Assembly (NCBI RefSeq): GCF_000526995.1
Contig: NZ_AZUI01000001.1
Span: 620,001 to 684,000 of the forward strand
Direction of reading: 5' to 3'
Source: Lacrimispora indolis DSM 755
Lineage (GTDB): Bacteria; Bacillota; Clostridia; Lachnospirales; Lachnospiraceae
Length of the DNA: 64,000 bases
Shown piece after piece: positions 8,272-16,658 of the stretch (positions are counted from its first letter, which is position 1; the number at the start of each line of letters is the position of its first letter). Under the pieces are notes generated by a model that saw nothing but the letters and a program-made list of their open reading frames with translations, did no database searches and had not been told where the DNA came from. A program made the position numbers and the translations under genes.

Positions 8272-9109
8272 CGTAATTGTTTTTTAAATATTGAAGCGCC
8301 ATATAATCCATACTGCGGATCACCTGGACATTTCCCCGTTTCATGACTGTGTCTATATTTTGCCTGGATCTCTGCATGATGTCAGCGATCCTGGTATTCA
8401 TTCCTTTTCTGTAAACAGCCTCATCAGCCTCTGTCGTATTGCCGGTTATCAATATTTCATCCTGGATGGCCACATTCCCATTGGAAAAATCCACATCTTG
8501 TTTCTGAATCCTGCCGTATGTTTTTTCCTTCACTCCATAGCTTTCTTTTAATTTAAGCATTTCCAAAGCATGATCTCTCACTGCTCCCCGCTTCCGTTCT
8601 TCCACAAAAGGGTAAAGAAGCTCTGAGACCAGCTGAAGAAAATTCTGCATATAATTCTGACCGCCTTTGTAACCGCAGGAAACATTCAGCAGATAATTGG
8701 CAAATACATCTTTTTCTGATTTTGAGTATATTCTGATATTTTGAAATTGTTTTTTATATACCTCTTCAATGGCATATCTGGCATGGTGATATGCCGGGCC
8801 ATCCTGCTGGGCAGAGGTTCCTCCCTCTATCCTCACATTCCATTCCCCCACTCCCAGGCCCGCGCGTATTTGTACCGGGTGAACCATAAGTTCCAGAATT
8901 CTCCAATATGATACCGCTGCAAAAGGGGTTAGAAACAGTCCCTGAAGCTCGTCGCCTCCGCTAAACGTCACCTCACACGCAAGTACTTCTTTGTTGATGT
9001 CATTTAACATCTTAATGCATTTCGTTAAATATTCCTGTACCTCATTGCGTGTACCTATATCATAAGATTTGGATTTTTTAATATCTATAATCAGCGCACT
9101 GTAGTTCAT
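8252..9109 (-). CDS. SatD-family protein (palm-like domain plus C-terminal HTH)
   Basis: The protein has 285 residues. The N-terminal part has ALIIDIKKSK near residue 5, EVTFSGGDELQGLF near residue 50 and QIRAGLGVGEWN near residue 80. These are spaced like the two metal-binding aspartates of class III nucleotidyl cyclase or GGDEF-type palm domains. The C-terminal part (TRIADIMQRSRQNIDTVMKRG) looks like a helix-turn-helix. SatD is a family known from Streptococcus mutans acid tolerance, without a proven activity. I chose the ATG at 9107-9109, with AGGA seven bases upstream; an in-frame TTG lies at 9125-9127. It has its own promoter and is followed by an overlapping DUF3307 membrane gene. Confidence 0.7.
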   Translation of the reverse strand: MNYSALIIDIKKSKSYDIGTRNEVQEYLTKCIKMLNDINKEVLACEVTFSGGDELQGLFLTPFAAVSYWRILELMVHPVQIRAGLGVGEWNVRIEGGTSAQQDGPAYHHARYAIEEVYKKQFQNIRIYSKSEKDVFANYLLNVSCGYKGGQNYMQNFLQLVSELLYPFVEERKRGAVRDHALEMLKLKESYGVKEKTYGRIQKQDVDFSNGNVAIQDEILITGNTTEADEAVYRKGMNTRIADIMQRSRQNIDTVMKRGNVQVIRSMDYMALQYLKNNYGEKYDS

Positions 9110-9132
9110 ATTAGTTCCTGCCTCCAATTTCC

Positions 9133-9160
9133 ATTATACACGCAACCGGCGGAATGTCAA
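9133..9160 (-). promoter_or_regulatory. Promoter of the satD-DUF3307 operon
   Basis: On the minus strand TTGACA (9155-9160) is 16 bp from TATAAT (9133-9138). The transcript would start only about 20 bases before the start codon. Confidence 0.85.
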
Positions 9161-9165
9161 ACTTA

Positions 9166-9221
9166 TTTGTTTGCATATGGAATTATACCACATTTTTGTT
9201 TGCATCTTACAACTGCAAACA
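9166..9221. promoter_or_regulatory. Array of TGTTTGCA sites upstream of satD
   Basis: TTTGTTTGCAT occurs twice in direct orientation (9166-9176 and 9195-9205), 29 bp apart. An inverted core TGCAAACA lies at 9214-9221. All three are immediately upstream of the -35 box, where a regulator would bind. The HTH of the SatD-like protein is one candidate (inference). Confidence 0.5.
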
Positions 9222-9261
9222 TGATCAGGATATCAGCGGCCCTGAGGGTTTTTATTTTATA

Positions 9262-10491
9262 TCAGTCCATCTCACTGCGGCGCAGGATGTCATAAGGCTC
9301 CATTTCCACACTTAAATCAACAAAAAGGACTTCTCTGGAATGAGGTGCGCTTTCCTGGGATTTGCCCTCATCATCATAGATGGCTTTCACAACGGCTTCC
9401 AGATTACGTCCGTCAGGCTTCATCACTTCAATAGTCTCGCCAACAATAAACTTGTTTTTCTGCGTGGTGCGGGCAAAACCTCTCTCATCCACCGCTTCAA
9501 TGGTTCCCAGATACGTGTAGTTTTTTACGTAGGTATTGTTATCATAAATCTGCGTGGTGGAATCGGCCTTTCCAAAGTAAAAGCCGGTGGTAAATTCCCG
9601 GTAAGTGCATTTGCCGATTTCGGAACGGTACCACTCCATGTTGGCCTGATAAAGCTCCGGATCTTTGTTAAAGTCATCAATGGCCTTCCGGTAAGTCCTT
9701 GCCACGGCAGCTACATAAAGGGCTGTTTTCATGCGTCCCTCGATCTTAAGGCTGTCGATTCCCGCATCCATCATCTCCGGAATGTGTTCGATCATACACA
9801 AGTCCTTGGAATTGAAGATATAAGTCCCCCGCTCGTTTTCATAAACAGGCATATATTCTCCCGGACGTTTTTCCTCAACAATGGAATATTTCCAGCGGCA
9901 GGGATGGGTACAGGCTCCCTGATTGGCATCTCTTCCGGTCATGAAATTGCTTAAAAGGCAGCGCCCGGAATAGGAGATGCACATGGCTCCGTGAATAAAG
10001 CTTTCGATCTCCATGTCCTCCGGAATCCGGCTGCGTATTTCCTTGATCTCTGCCAGGGAAAGCTCTCTGGCGGATACCACCCTCTTGGCCCCAAGCCGGT
10101 GCCAGAATAAATAAGTCCCGTAATTGGTATTATTTGCCTGGGTGCTGATGTGGATCTCCATATCCGGCAAGATCCGCTTTGCGATCTCAAATACTCCCGG
10201 ATCGGAAATGATCAGGGCATCAGGCCCTGTTTCCTTTAATTCTTTAAAATATTCTTCCACTCCGGCCAGGTCGTCATTATGGGCCAGTATGTTGGCCGTA
10301 ATATAGACCTTTACCCCTTTTTCGTGAGCAAAGGCAATCCCTTCCCGGATTTCCTCCATTGTAAAATTCTTGGCCTTGGCTCGAAGGCCAAAGGCTTCTC
10401 CTCCGATGTAGACAGCGTCGGCGCCGTAAATCACAGCGGTTTTTAATACCTCCAGGCTGCCTGCAGGAATCAAAAGTTCGGTCTTTCTCAT
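9262..10491 (-). CDS. trhP: Peptidase U32 family, tRNA 5-hydroxyuridine synthesis protein TrhP-like
   Basis: The protein has 409 residues. ELLIPAGSLEVLKTAVIYGADAVYIGG at the N terminus and the U32 signature around DLCMIEHIPEMMDAGIDSLKIEGRMKT are clear. Conserved cysteines occur in GAMCISYSGRC and QGACTHPCRW. TrhP proteins make 5-hydroxyuridine at position 34 of tRNAs, using prephenate in the species studied. The gene lies downstream of trmR, whose product methylates this base, and of a small mltG-like gene. This mirrors the Bacillus subtilis yrrL-yrrM-yrrN-yrrO order and supports the tRNA role over a protease role. The ATG has a GGAG site. Confidence 0.85.
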   Translation of the reverse strand: MRKTELLIPAGSLEVLKTAVIYGADAVYIGGEAFGLRAKAKNFTMEEIREGIAFAHEKGVKVYITANILAHNDDLAGVEEYFKELKETGPDALIISDPGVFEIAKRILPDMEIHISTQANNTNYGTYLFWHRLGAKRVVSARELSLAEIKEIRSRIPEDMEIESFIHGAMCISYSGRCLLSNFMTGRDANQGACTHPCRWKYSIVEEKRPGEYMPVYENERGTYIFNSKDLCMIEHIPEMMDAGIDSLKIEGRMKTALYVAAVARTYRKAIDDFNKDPELYQANMEWYRSEIGKCTYREFTTGFYFGKADSTTQIYDNNTYVKNYTYLGTIEAVDERGFARTTQKNKFIVGETIEVMKPDGRNLEAVVKAIYDDEGKSQESAPHSREVLFVDLSVEMEPYDILRRSEMD

Positions 10492-10629
10492 AAAACTCCT
10501 CTCTCGTATTTGTCTCCTGATAAATTATGAAAGTCCGGCTGGCTTATGGCCCGCCGAACGGCTGATTTTCTATTTTCTAAATTCTCCAGTGTAAATTCAG
10601 GCACACCTTGTCCGCCTTCATTAAGTAAA

Positions 10630-11271
10630 TTATTTTAGGATGCTGACGGTAATGCCGTCACCGATAGGAACAATGGAGGTGGTAAGCTGCTTTGAATGCT
10701 TTAATTCATACAGGTATTCCCGCATCCGTCCGTGAATGGTCCTGTTCCGGCGTTCCACCACATAGCGGGATTCTATGATATCTCCATCCTGAAGGACATT
10801 ATCAGAAATCAGCATTCCGCCGGATCTCATAAGCTCCAGGAGCCTGGGCAGCCACAGGAGATATTGTCCCTTGGCCGCATCCAAAAAGACAAGATCAAAG
10901 GGGCCGGACAGCCCCTTTAATATCTCCTGCGCATCTCCTTCAAGAAGGGTGATCCGCTGGGTCTCCCCGGCCGCTTTAAAGTTTTCCCTGGCCTGGGGGA
11001 TCCTCTTTTCATATTTTTCTATGGTAGTGATATGGCAGTCAGGCGGCATGGTCTCAGCCATTAAAAGAGTGGAATAACCCACCGCTGTTCCCACCTCTAA
11101 AATGGACTTTGGCCTCATGGCCGCCGTCATGGTCTGAAGGAAGGCAGCGGTCTCTTCCCTGATAATTGGGACACCTTCCTGTCTCGCCTTTTTTCCGATT
11201 TTTGAAAGGAGCGGGCTTCTGTCTGTTTCCAGAGACTTGATATAATCCGTTATCCTGTCATTTACAATCAT
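10630..11271 (-). CDS. trmR: SAM-dependent O-methyltransferase, tRNA 5-hydroxyuridine methyltransferase TrmR
   Basis: The protein has 213 residues. The SAM-binding motif ILEVGTAVGYSTLLMAE near residue 58 and FDLVFLDAAKGQYLLWLPRLLELMRSGGMLISDNVL further on match the class I O-methyltransferase family 3. TrmR converts 5-hydroxyuridine to 5-methoxyuridine at tRNA position 34. The general catechol-O-methyltransferase label would also fit the sequence, but the adjacent trhP gene favours TrmR. The start overlaps the stop of the mltG-like gene by four bases, so the two are coupled. Confidence 0.85.
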   Translation of the reverse strand: MIVNDRITDYIKSLETDRSPLLSKIGKKARQEGVPIIREETAAFLQTMTAAMRPKSILEVGTAVGYSTLLMAETMPPDCHITTIEKYEKRIPQARENFKAAGETQRITLLEGDAQEILKGLSGPFDLVFLDAAKGQYLLWLPRLLELMRSGGMLISDNVLQDGDIIESRYVVERRNRTIHGRMREYLYELKHSKQLTTSIVPIGDGITVSILK

Positions 11272-11663
11272 TTTTTCTCTTCCTTTTCCCCTGTATTCTC
11301 ATTCATCATCTGAAGGATCTCCTTGGAGGTCATGGAAGTGTTGAAGGTATATTCTCCCGGATTTACCTTATAATCAAAAAACTCCGCCTGTATGATAAAG
11401 GAATATTCATTGGCAATCAGACCATTGTCCTTTAGAAGCTTTGCTGCCTGAGCCACAGAGGTTTCCTTACTTACGGTTATTTCCTTGTTCCGCCCCGGCT
11501 CCGCTTCCATGGCAGAAGCGTAGAATATTTCATGGCCGAACTCATATCCTCTGGTAACTCCCTCATAAAGCAGAAGGATCACCAGGGCGACGATAATAAG
11601 CCTGCTTGAAATCCCTATGACTGCTCCTGTTATTTTATTAATCTCTTTCGTTGCCCGGCTCAT
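11268..11663 (-). CDS. Small MltG/YceG-like membrane protein without catalytic domain
   Basis: The protein has 131 residues. One transmembrane helix (LIIVALVILLLYEGV) is followed by a LysM-like segment, ITVSKETSVAQAAKLLKDNGLIANEYSFIIQAE, then VNPGEYTFNTSMTSKEILQMM. This is the N-terminal part of MltG. The lytic transglycosylase domain of about 200 residues is missing. The place next to trmR is where full-length mltG (yrrL) sits in Bacillus. I chose the ATG at 11661-11663, since the longer frame would translate the hairpin repeats at 11686-11776. It may bind wall or divisome components but should not cleave glycan. Confidence 0.7.
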   Translation of the reverse strand: MSRATKEINKITGAVIGISSRLIIVALVILLLYEGVTRGYEFGHEIFYASAMEAEPGRNKEITVSKETSVAQAAKLLKDNGLIANEYSFIIQAEFFDYKVNPGEYTFNTSMTSKEILQMMNENTGEKEEKK

Positions 11664-11685
11664 ATCCTGCATTCCTTTCATTATT

Positions 11686-11737
11686 ACCGCCCGCTTCACA
11701 GGGCATAAAGGTATACCCGAAGGGTGTTTCCTTCTTA
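11686..11737 (-). repeat. Intercistronic double-hairpin repeat, copy 2
   Basis: On the minus strand a CCC-TTC-GGG hairpin, the core ATACCTTTATG and a GCCC...GGGC hairpin lie in the gap between the rnj stop and the mltG-like start. Confidence 0.75.
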
Positions 11738-11738
11738 C

Positions 11739-11776
11739 TGTCCGTTTCACAGGACATAAAGGTATGCCCCCTGTTA
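11739..11776 (-). repeat. Intercistronic repeat, copy 3 (truncated)
   Basis: The core ACCTTTATG and a TGTCC...GGACA hairpin are intact, but the first hairpin is cut at the rnj stop codon. It sits in tandem with the copy at 11686-11737. Confidence 0.65.
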
Positions 11777-13441
11777 TACTTCCATGATGATCGGCAGAAT
11801 CATAGGATTCCGCTTCATGCGCTTCCATAAGAAGTCGCTTAAGCTGTCCCGAATAACGTTTTTAATCTTTCCCCAGTCATTGACATGGCGGTCCAGACAA
11901 TCAGAAACAGCATCGTTAACAATATTTCTGGCCTGCTCCATTAAATCCTCCGACTCACGCACATAAACAAATCCTCTGGACACAATGTCCGGCCCTGCCA
12001 AAAGCTGGTTGGAGTATTTCTCCAGGGTCAGAACCACCACAATGATTCCGTTCTGGGCCAGGTTCTGTCTGTCTCTTAAAACAATATTTCCCACATCTCC
12101 CACGCCAAGGCCGTCTACCAGGATTCCTCCCGCCTGCACGTGATCTACAATCTTCCAGGATTCCTGTCCTACCTCCACCACATCGCCGGAGGACATAACG
12201 ACCACATTCTCCTTGGGAATTCCCATGGCCTGAACCAGATTTTTCTGAGCCATGATGTGACGGTATTCGCCATGGACCGGAATGGCATATTTGGGGCGGA
12301 CCAGGGCATACATCAGCTTGATTTCCTCCTGGCAGGCATGTCCCGACACATGAGTATCATCGCTGATCACCTCTGCTCCCTTCATGGAAAGCTCGTTGAT
12401 GACCTTGGAAACAGCCTTTTCATTTCCCGGAATGGGATGAGAACTTAAAATTATCACATCGGTTGGCTTGATGGAGATCTTCTTATGGGTGCTGCTTGCC
12501 ATTCGGGAAAGGGCTGCCATGGATTCCCCCTGGCTTCCGGTGGTGATAAGTACCGTCTGCTCATCAGGATAATTTTTCAGCTGGTCAATATCAATAAGGG
12601 TCCCGTCCGGAATATTGATATAGCCAAGCTCGCTGGCCGTACCGATGACGTTGACCATGCTGCGGCCCTCTACCACTACCTTCCGTCCGTACTTGGCCGC
12701 GGAGTTGATGACCTGCTGCACCCGGTCCACGTTTGAGGCAAAGGTCGCCACAAGGATGCGGTTGTTCTTATGGTCTGCAAAAATGTTGTCAAAGGTTTTT
12801 CCCACGGTCTTTTCCGAAGGAGTGAATCCTGGCCTGATGGCATTGGTGCTGTCACACATCATGGCAAGAACTCCCTTTTTGCCCAGCTCTGCAAAACGCT
12901 CCAAATCAGCCGGTTCCCCGAATACGGGAGTATAGTCAATCTTAAAATCGCCTGTATGCAGGATCACGCCTGCCGGAGAGAAAATGGCAAGTGCGGAAGC
13001 ATCGGCGATGCTGTGGTTTGTTTTAATAAATTCAATACGGAAACAGCCTAAGTTAACGGACTGTCCGTGCTTGATCACCTTTCTCTTGGTGTTTTTCAGT
13101 AAATTATGTTCTTTTAATTTGTTCTCGATCAGGGCAATGGTCAGCTTTGTTCCATATACCGGTACATTAATGTCCCTTAAGATATAGGGAAGGGCGCCGA
13201 TATGGTCCTCATGTCCATGGGTGATGAGAAATCCCTTTACCTTATCAATGTTCTGTTTCAGATAAGAAACATCCGGTATTACCAGATCGATCCCAAGCAT
13301 ATCATCCGTAGGGAATGCCAGTCCGCAGTCCACAACGATGATGCTGTCTTCATATTCAAAAGCAGTGATATTCATACCAATCTGCTCCATTCCTCCTAAA
13401 GGAATGATTTTAACTTTCGCGTTGCTGTCTTGTTTTTTCAA
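11774..13441 (-). CDS. rnj: Ribonuclease J
   Basis: The protein has 555 residues. It is a metallo-beta-lactamase/beta-CASP nuclease with 5'-to-3' exo- and endonuclease activity in mRNA decay and rRNA processing. The zinc motif FLITHGHEDHIGALPYIL is near residue 75, HTGDFKIDYTP near residue 160, and SSHPIPGNE with HVSGHACQEE mark the beta-CASP part and the later metal ligands. The length is normal. It lies in the ireB-ruvX-DUF1292-fur-rnj operon, 15 bp after fur. Confidence 0.95.
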   Translation of the reverse strand: MKKQDSNAKVKIIPLGGMEQIGMNITAFEYEDSIIVVDCGLAFPTDDMLGIDLVIPDVSYLKQNIDKVKGFLITHGHEDHIGALPYILRDINVPVYGTKLTIALIENKLKEHNLLKNTKRKVIKHGQSVNLGCFRIEFIKTNHSIADASALAIFSPAGVILHTGDFKIDYTPVFGEPADLERFAELGKKGVLAMMCDSTNAIRPGFTPSEKTVGKTFDNIFADHKNNRILVATFASNVDRVQQVINSAAKYGRKVVVEGRSMVNVIGTASELGYINIPDGTLIDIDQLKNYPDEQTVLITTGSQGESMAALSRMASSTHKKISIKPTDVIILSSHPIPGNEKAVSKVINELSMKGAEVISDDTHVSGHACQEEIKLMYALVRPKYAIPVHGEYRHIMAQKNLVQAMGIPKENVVVMSSGDVVEVGQESWKIVDHVQAGGILVDGLGVGDVGNIVLRDRQNLAQNGIIVVVLTLEKYSNQLLAGPDIVSRGFVYVRESEDLMEQARNIVNDAVSDCLDRHVNDWGKIKNVIRDSLSDFLWKRMKRNPMILPIIMEV

Positions 13442-13456
13442 TATTTTACCTCCATC

Positions 13457-13924
13457 TTATGATTTTCCGTCCTGTTCTTCTTCCATTGCCTCCCGGCATT
13501 CCCTGCAATACCCGTGCAGCTTCACTTCATGATCAGTCACTAAAAAACCTGACCTGTCAAGAAGAGCCTGCTCCAGCGTATCCAGCAAATCGCCTTGAAA
13601 GGAAAATACGTTTCCGCATCGGTTGCAAATTGCGTGGTGGTGGTGATGTCTGGACTCACGATCCAAGCCCCCTAATTCATAGCGGGCAAATCCGTCGTCA
13701 AAACTGACCTTATCGATCACTGATAAATCCACCAGCACCTGCACGGTCCTGTAAATCGTAGCAAGCCCAATCTCCGGGTACTTCTGCCTGGCCAGATCAT
13801 AGATCTCTTCCGCAGTCAGATGCTGCCCGGGGCGCTCTGCCATGAGTTCCAGCACCAGCATACGCTGGTTGGTCACCTTGAGTCCTTTCTCTCGAAGCAT
13901 ATTTTTAAAAACTTCCTGTTTCAT
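13457..13924 (-). CDS. Fur-family metal/peroxide-responsive repressor
   Basis: The protein has 155 residues. The winged helix (LKVTNQRMLVLELMAERPGQHLTAEEIYDLA, then IGLATIYRTVQVL) is the Fur DNA-binding domain. The HHHHH cluster near residue 93 and the pairs CNRCGN and CRECRE supply metal ligands, including the structural zinc site. Fur, Zur and PerR cannot be separated by eye. I chose the ATG at 13922-13924, with GAGGG upstream, rather than an in-frame TTG at 13937-13939. The gene is within the ireB-rnj operon. Confidence 0.88.
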   Translation of the reverse strand: MKQEVFKNMLREKGLKVTNQRMLVLELMAERPGQHLTAEEIYDLARQKYPEIGLATIYRTVQVLVDLSVIDKVSFDDGFARYELGGLDRESRHHHHHAICNRCGNVFSFQGDLLDTLEQALLDRSGFLVTDHEVKLHGYCRECREAMEEEQDGKS

Positions 13925-13969
13925 GTGACAGTCCCTCAATTGCTCACCATCATGAAAGATGTTTTTCTT

Positions 13970-14251
13970 TCAAACTTCAATATCCACGTCTGCTCCGTCC
14001 AGCAGTTCGGAAAATATCTTAAATAAATAATCTATCTCGTTATCATCCTCTACAAACTCATACAAAGCCTGAGTCTCTTCCTGCTTTGACAAATCCTTTA
14101 AGATGTAACATTCTCCTTCATCTTCATCATCTGCCGCATCGGTTACCAGCAGATAATTCATTCCATTGATTCTGGTTTCTTCCAGAACGTAAAATTCCAC
14201 GTCCTCCCCTGTATCTGTTGTCAGGGTAATTTTCATTTCTTCACTGTTCAT
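13970..14251 (-). CDS. DUF1292 family protein (YrzB-like)
   Basis: This is a small acidic protein of 93 residues. [32 protein letters not shown] and the acidic run [13 protein letters not shown] are typical of DUF1292. The start overlaps the end of ruvX by 11 bases, and GGAGG precedes the ATG. The ireB-ruvX-DUF1292 order is widely conserved in Firmicutes. The function is not known. Confidence 0.85.
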   Translation of the reverse strand: MNSEEMKITLTTDTGEDVEFYVLEETRINGMNYLLVTDAADDEDEGECYILKDLSKQEETQALYEFVEDDNEIDYLFKIFSELLDGADVDIEV

Positions 14252-14681
14252 TCCTGCCTCCTGTCGGTAAGCTGTCCAGATAGCCCTGCAGAATCAGTCC
14301 TGCTGCCACCTTATCAATGACCGCCTTGCGGTGTTCCCGCCTCACGCCGCTTTCCTGTAATATTCTCTCCGATGCAACAGTCGTAAGCCTCTCATCCCAA
14401 AGGATGACGGGAAGCCCTGTCCGCCTGATAAGCATCTCTTTAAACTGTTCCGTTTTCTCAGCCCGGTCGCCTGCTGAGTTATTCATATTTTTAGGATACC
14501 CAAGGACAATGGTTTCAATCTCATATTCCCGGATCAGTTCCTCAATCCTGGCACAGGTCTTTCTCAGTTTATTCTCTTCTTCTCTCGTAATTGTCTCCAC
14601 TCCCTGGGCTGTTATACCAAGTGAGTCGGAAACTGCAACTCCTACAGTTTTAGAACCGTAATCAAGCCCCATAATCCTCAT
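14241..14681 (-). CDS. ruvX: Holliday junction resolvase-like protein RuvX/YqgF
   Basis: The protein has 146 residues and an RNase H-like fold. [27 protein letters not shown] holds the first catalytic aspartate, [21 protein letters not shown] the second region, and [15 protein letters not shown] the last acidic site. Family members act in pre-16S rRNA maturation and have been proposed as Holliday resolvases. I chose the ATG at 14679-14681 with AGGAG seven bases upstream; the frame is open for another 43 codons upstream but without a good site. Confidence 0.9.
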   Translation of the reverse strand: MRIMGLDYGSKTVGVAVSDSLGITAQGVETITREEENKLRKTCARIEELIREYEIETIVLGYPKNMNNSAGDRAEKTEQFKEMLIRRTGLPVILWDERLTTVASERILQESGVRREHRKAVIDKVAAGLILQGYLDSLPTGGRNEQ

Positions 14682-14846
14682 ATTTTGTCTCCTAACGAAT
14701 CCGGCAGGCTGCCAGGGTTTCGCGTATTCTGTCATAATTTGTGCAGCAAAATAAAGCTGGTCCAAAGCCAACCGTATAAAAACAAACTGCCAGACTCCGC
14801 CTTCTTTCACTTCATCTGACAGCTAGACTTAAGATTATCCACAAAC

Positions 14847-15107
14847 TTACTTCAACTTCGTATTAATATATACCCTCATAAGCTCTTCTAAAATCTCATC
14901 CCGCTCCACTTTCATGATAAGACTTCTGGCGTTCTTATGGCTGGTAATATAAGTAGGATCCCCTGACATAATATAACCCACGATCTGGTTAATAGGATTA
15001 TAGCCCTTTTCAGTGAGGGCAATATAAACCTGTTCCAATACCTGGCTTACATTCAGTTTGTTTTCCTGTACTGCCTTGAAAAATTGCGTATTATGAATAT
15101 CGCCCAT
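14847..15107 (-). CDS. ireB: IreB-family regulatory phosphoprotein (UPF0297/YrzL)
   Basis: The protein has 86 residues: [10 protein letters not shown] at the start, then [35 protein letters not shown]. This is the highly conserved UPF0297 family. In Enterococcus IreB is phosphorylated by the Ser/Thr kinase IreK and affects cephalosporin tolerance. I chose the ATG at 15105-15107; an in-frame GTG nine bases upstream is too close to the AAAGGA site. It is the first gene of the operon that runs to trhP. Confidence 0.9.
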   Translation of the reverse strand: MGDIHNTQFFKAVQENKLNVSQVLEQVYIALTEKGYNPINQIVGYIMSGDPTYITSHKNARSLIMKVERDEILEELMRVYINTKLK

Positions 15108-15137
15108 GTTTCTCACGTCCTTTAACTGTTCTACTAT

Positions 15138-15166
15138 ATTCTAAACCAAAATTATGGATTCGGCAA
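15138..15166 (-). promoter_or_regulatory. Promoter of the ireB operon
   Basis: On the minus strand TTGCCG (15161-15166) is 17 bp from TAGAAT (15138-15143), about 30 bp upstream of the ireB start. Confidence 0.65.
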
Positions 15167-15186
15167 GACAAAAATAAATTTTGTCT
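15166..15186 (-). terminator. Weak hairpin between mtaB and ireB
   Basis: AGACAAAA (15166-15173) pairs with TTTTGTCT (15179-15186) just past the mtaB stop codon. The Ts are within the stem and the following T-tract is short, so terminator strength is uncertain. Confidence 0.4.
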
Positions 15187-15187
15187 G

Positions 15188-16507
15188 TCAGCGCTGTAAA
15201 AATGCCACTTCATCATTCATCATTTCCACAAGAATTCCTTCTATCACCGCACCCTTTAAGCCTTCTTCAAATGGAACCGCCGCCTTTACATATTCTCTCG
15301 TATGACCGATCATGTAACGGGCCTCATTCCACCAGTATTCCTCTTCCATAAGCACCTCTGTCCTGCATCCCAGCCACGATTTCCGGTACTCAAGGGACAT
15401 TTCCTTTTCCAGGCAAAGGAGTTCATTGCTGCGTTCCGCCTTGATGGATTCCGGTATCTGTTCCGGCATCACCGCTGCTCTGGTGCCGTTTCTTTTAGAA
15501 TATTTAAAAACATGCATCTCATAGAACCGGACTTTTTCTAAGTATTCCCTGGTGGCCTTAAATTCCTCTGGCCTTTCCCCGGGAAATCCTACGATCACAT
15601 CAGTGGTGATGGCAGGATTTTTAAAGACCTTCCGCAAAATATTACAGCAGTTTAAATACTCCTTCGTGGTGTAGCGGCGGTTCATCCTCTTTAAAGTATC
15701 ATCGCACCCGCTTTGAAGGGACAAATGGAAGTGGGGGCATATTTTATGAAGTCCTGCAAGCTCCCCGCCGAACTCTTCGGTCACAATCCTTGGTTCTAAG
15801 GAACCAAGGCGGATCCGTTTTAAGCCTTCCACTTCATGAATGCTTTTCACCAGATCCAAAAGGGTAAGCCGCTCCTCCTCCGGAAAATCCATTCCATAAG
15901 AGCTTAAATGGATCCCCGTGAGCACGATCTCCTGATAACCGGAGGAAGTCAGACGTTTTACCTCTTCCACCACTTCAGCCGGCTTCCGGCTCCTCACCCG
16001 CCCTCTGGTATAGGGAATGATGCAGTAGCTGCAAAACTGGTTGCAGCCATCCTGGACCTTGATAAAGGCCCTTGTGTGATCTGCAATCTTGCCAATGGAC
16101 AGGTTCTCATACTCCCTGGTGTCACTGATATCAATAATTGTTTCCTCTTCAGGCCCTTTCCTGCTGGCAAAATAATCCTCCAAAACGGAAACCAGCTCGG
16201 TCTTTTTGTTGTTGCCGATGACCAGATCCACCGCCTCATCCTTTTTAAGCTCTTCCCCGGCTGCCTGAACGTAGCACCCGGCCGCAACCACCACTGCCTC
16301 AGGATTCATTTTCTTTGCTCTGTGAAGCATCTGCCTGGATTTGCGGTCTGCAATATTCGTAACGGAGCAGGTATTGATGATATAAACATCCGCACCTTCT
16401 GCAAAGGGAACAATTTCATATCCGGCGTTTTCAAGAAGCTGCTGCATGGCCTCTGTCTCATAGGAATTGACCTTGCATCCAAGATTATGCAGGGCTGCCT
16501 TTTTCAT
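15188..16507 (-). CDS. mtaB: tRNA (N6-threonylcarbamoyladenosine-37-C2) methylthiotransferase MtaB
   Basis: The protein has 439 residues. The N-terminal UPF0004 domain starts with KKAALHNLGCKVNSYETEAM and has the cysteines in INTCSVTN and AAGCYVQ that bind an auxiliary Fe-S cluster. The radical SAM motif CNQFCSYCIIPYTRGR is near residue 150, and a TRAM-like domain ends the protein. The enzyme adds a methylthio group to t6A37 in tRNAs reading ANN codons. GCKVN at the start separates MtaB from MiaB. In related genomes mtaB follows rsmE; here thiI and the desulfurase lie between them. Confidence 0.92.
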   Translation of the reverse strand: MKKAALHNLGCKVNSYETEAMQQLLENAGYEIVPFAEGADVYIINTCSVTNIADRKSRQMLHRAKKMNPEAVVVAAGCYVQAAGEELKKDEAVDLVIGNNKKTELVSVLEDYFASRKGPEEETIIDISDTREYENLSIGKIADHTRAFIKVQDGCNQFCSYCIIPYTRGRVRSRKPAEVVEEVKRLTSSGYQEIVLTGIHLSSYGMDFPEEERLTLLDLVKSIHEVEGLKRIRLGSLEPRIVTEEFGGELAGLHKICPHFHLSLQSGCDDTLKRMNRRYTTKEYLNCCNILRKVFKNPAITTDVIVGFPGERPEEFKATREYLEKVRFYEMHVFKYSKRNGTRAAVMPEQIPESIKAERSNELLCLEKEMSLEYRKSWLGCRTEVLMEEEYWWNEARYMIGHTREYVKAAVPFEEGLKGAVIEGILVEMMNDEVAFLQR

Positions 16508-16566
16508 TTTATTTTCTCCTATCTAAATAATCAGATTATTTTCAGTATTTTCATGTAAAATTACCA

Positions 16567-16595
16567 TTGACTTTTATACAATATATCAGTAGTAT
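16567..16595 (+). promoter_or_regulatory. Promoter of the HPr-like gene
   Basis: TTGACT (16567-16572) is 17 bp from TAGTAT (16590-16595), about 60 bp upstream of an AAGGAGG site and the ATG at 16659. Confidence 0.75.
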
Positions 16596-16658
16596 TGAAG
16601 TGAAAAAGGGGCGGTTCCCTGATAAAATAAAAACAGCTCACTTAAGGAGGTTTTTCAC

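Noticed and set aside
11664..11828. N-terminal extension of the MltG-like protein
   Set aside because: Those codons lie in the hairpin repeats and partly in the rnj gene, and read as repeated PSGIPLCPVKR, which is not a protein family.
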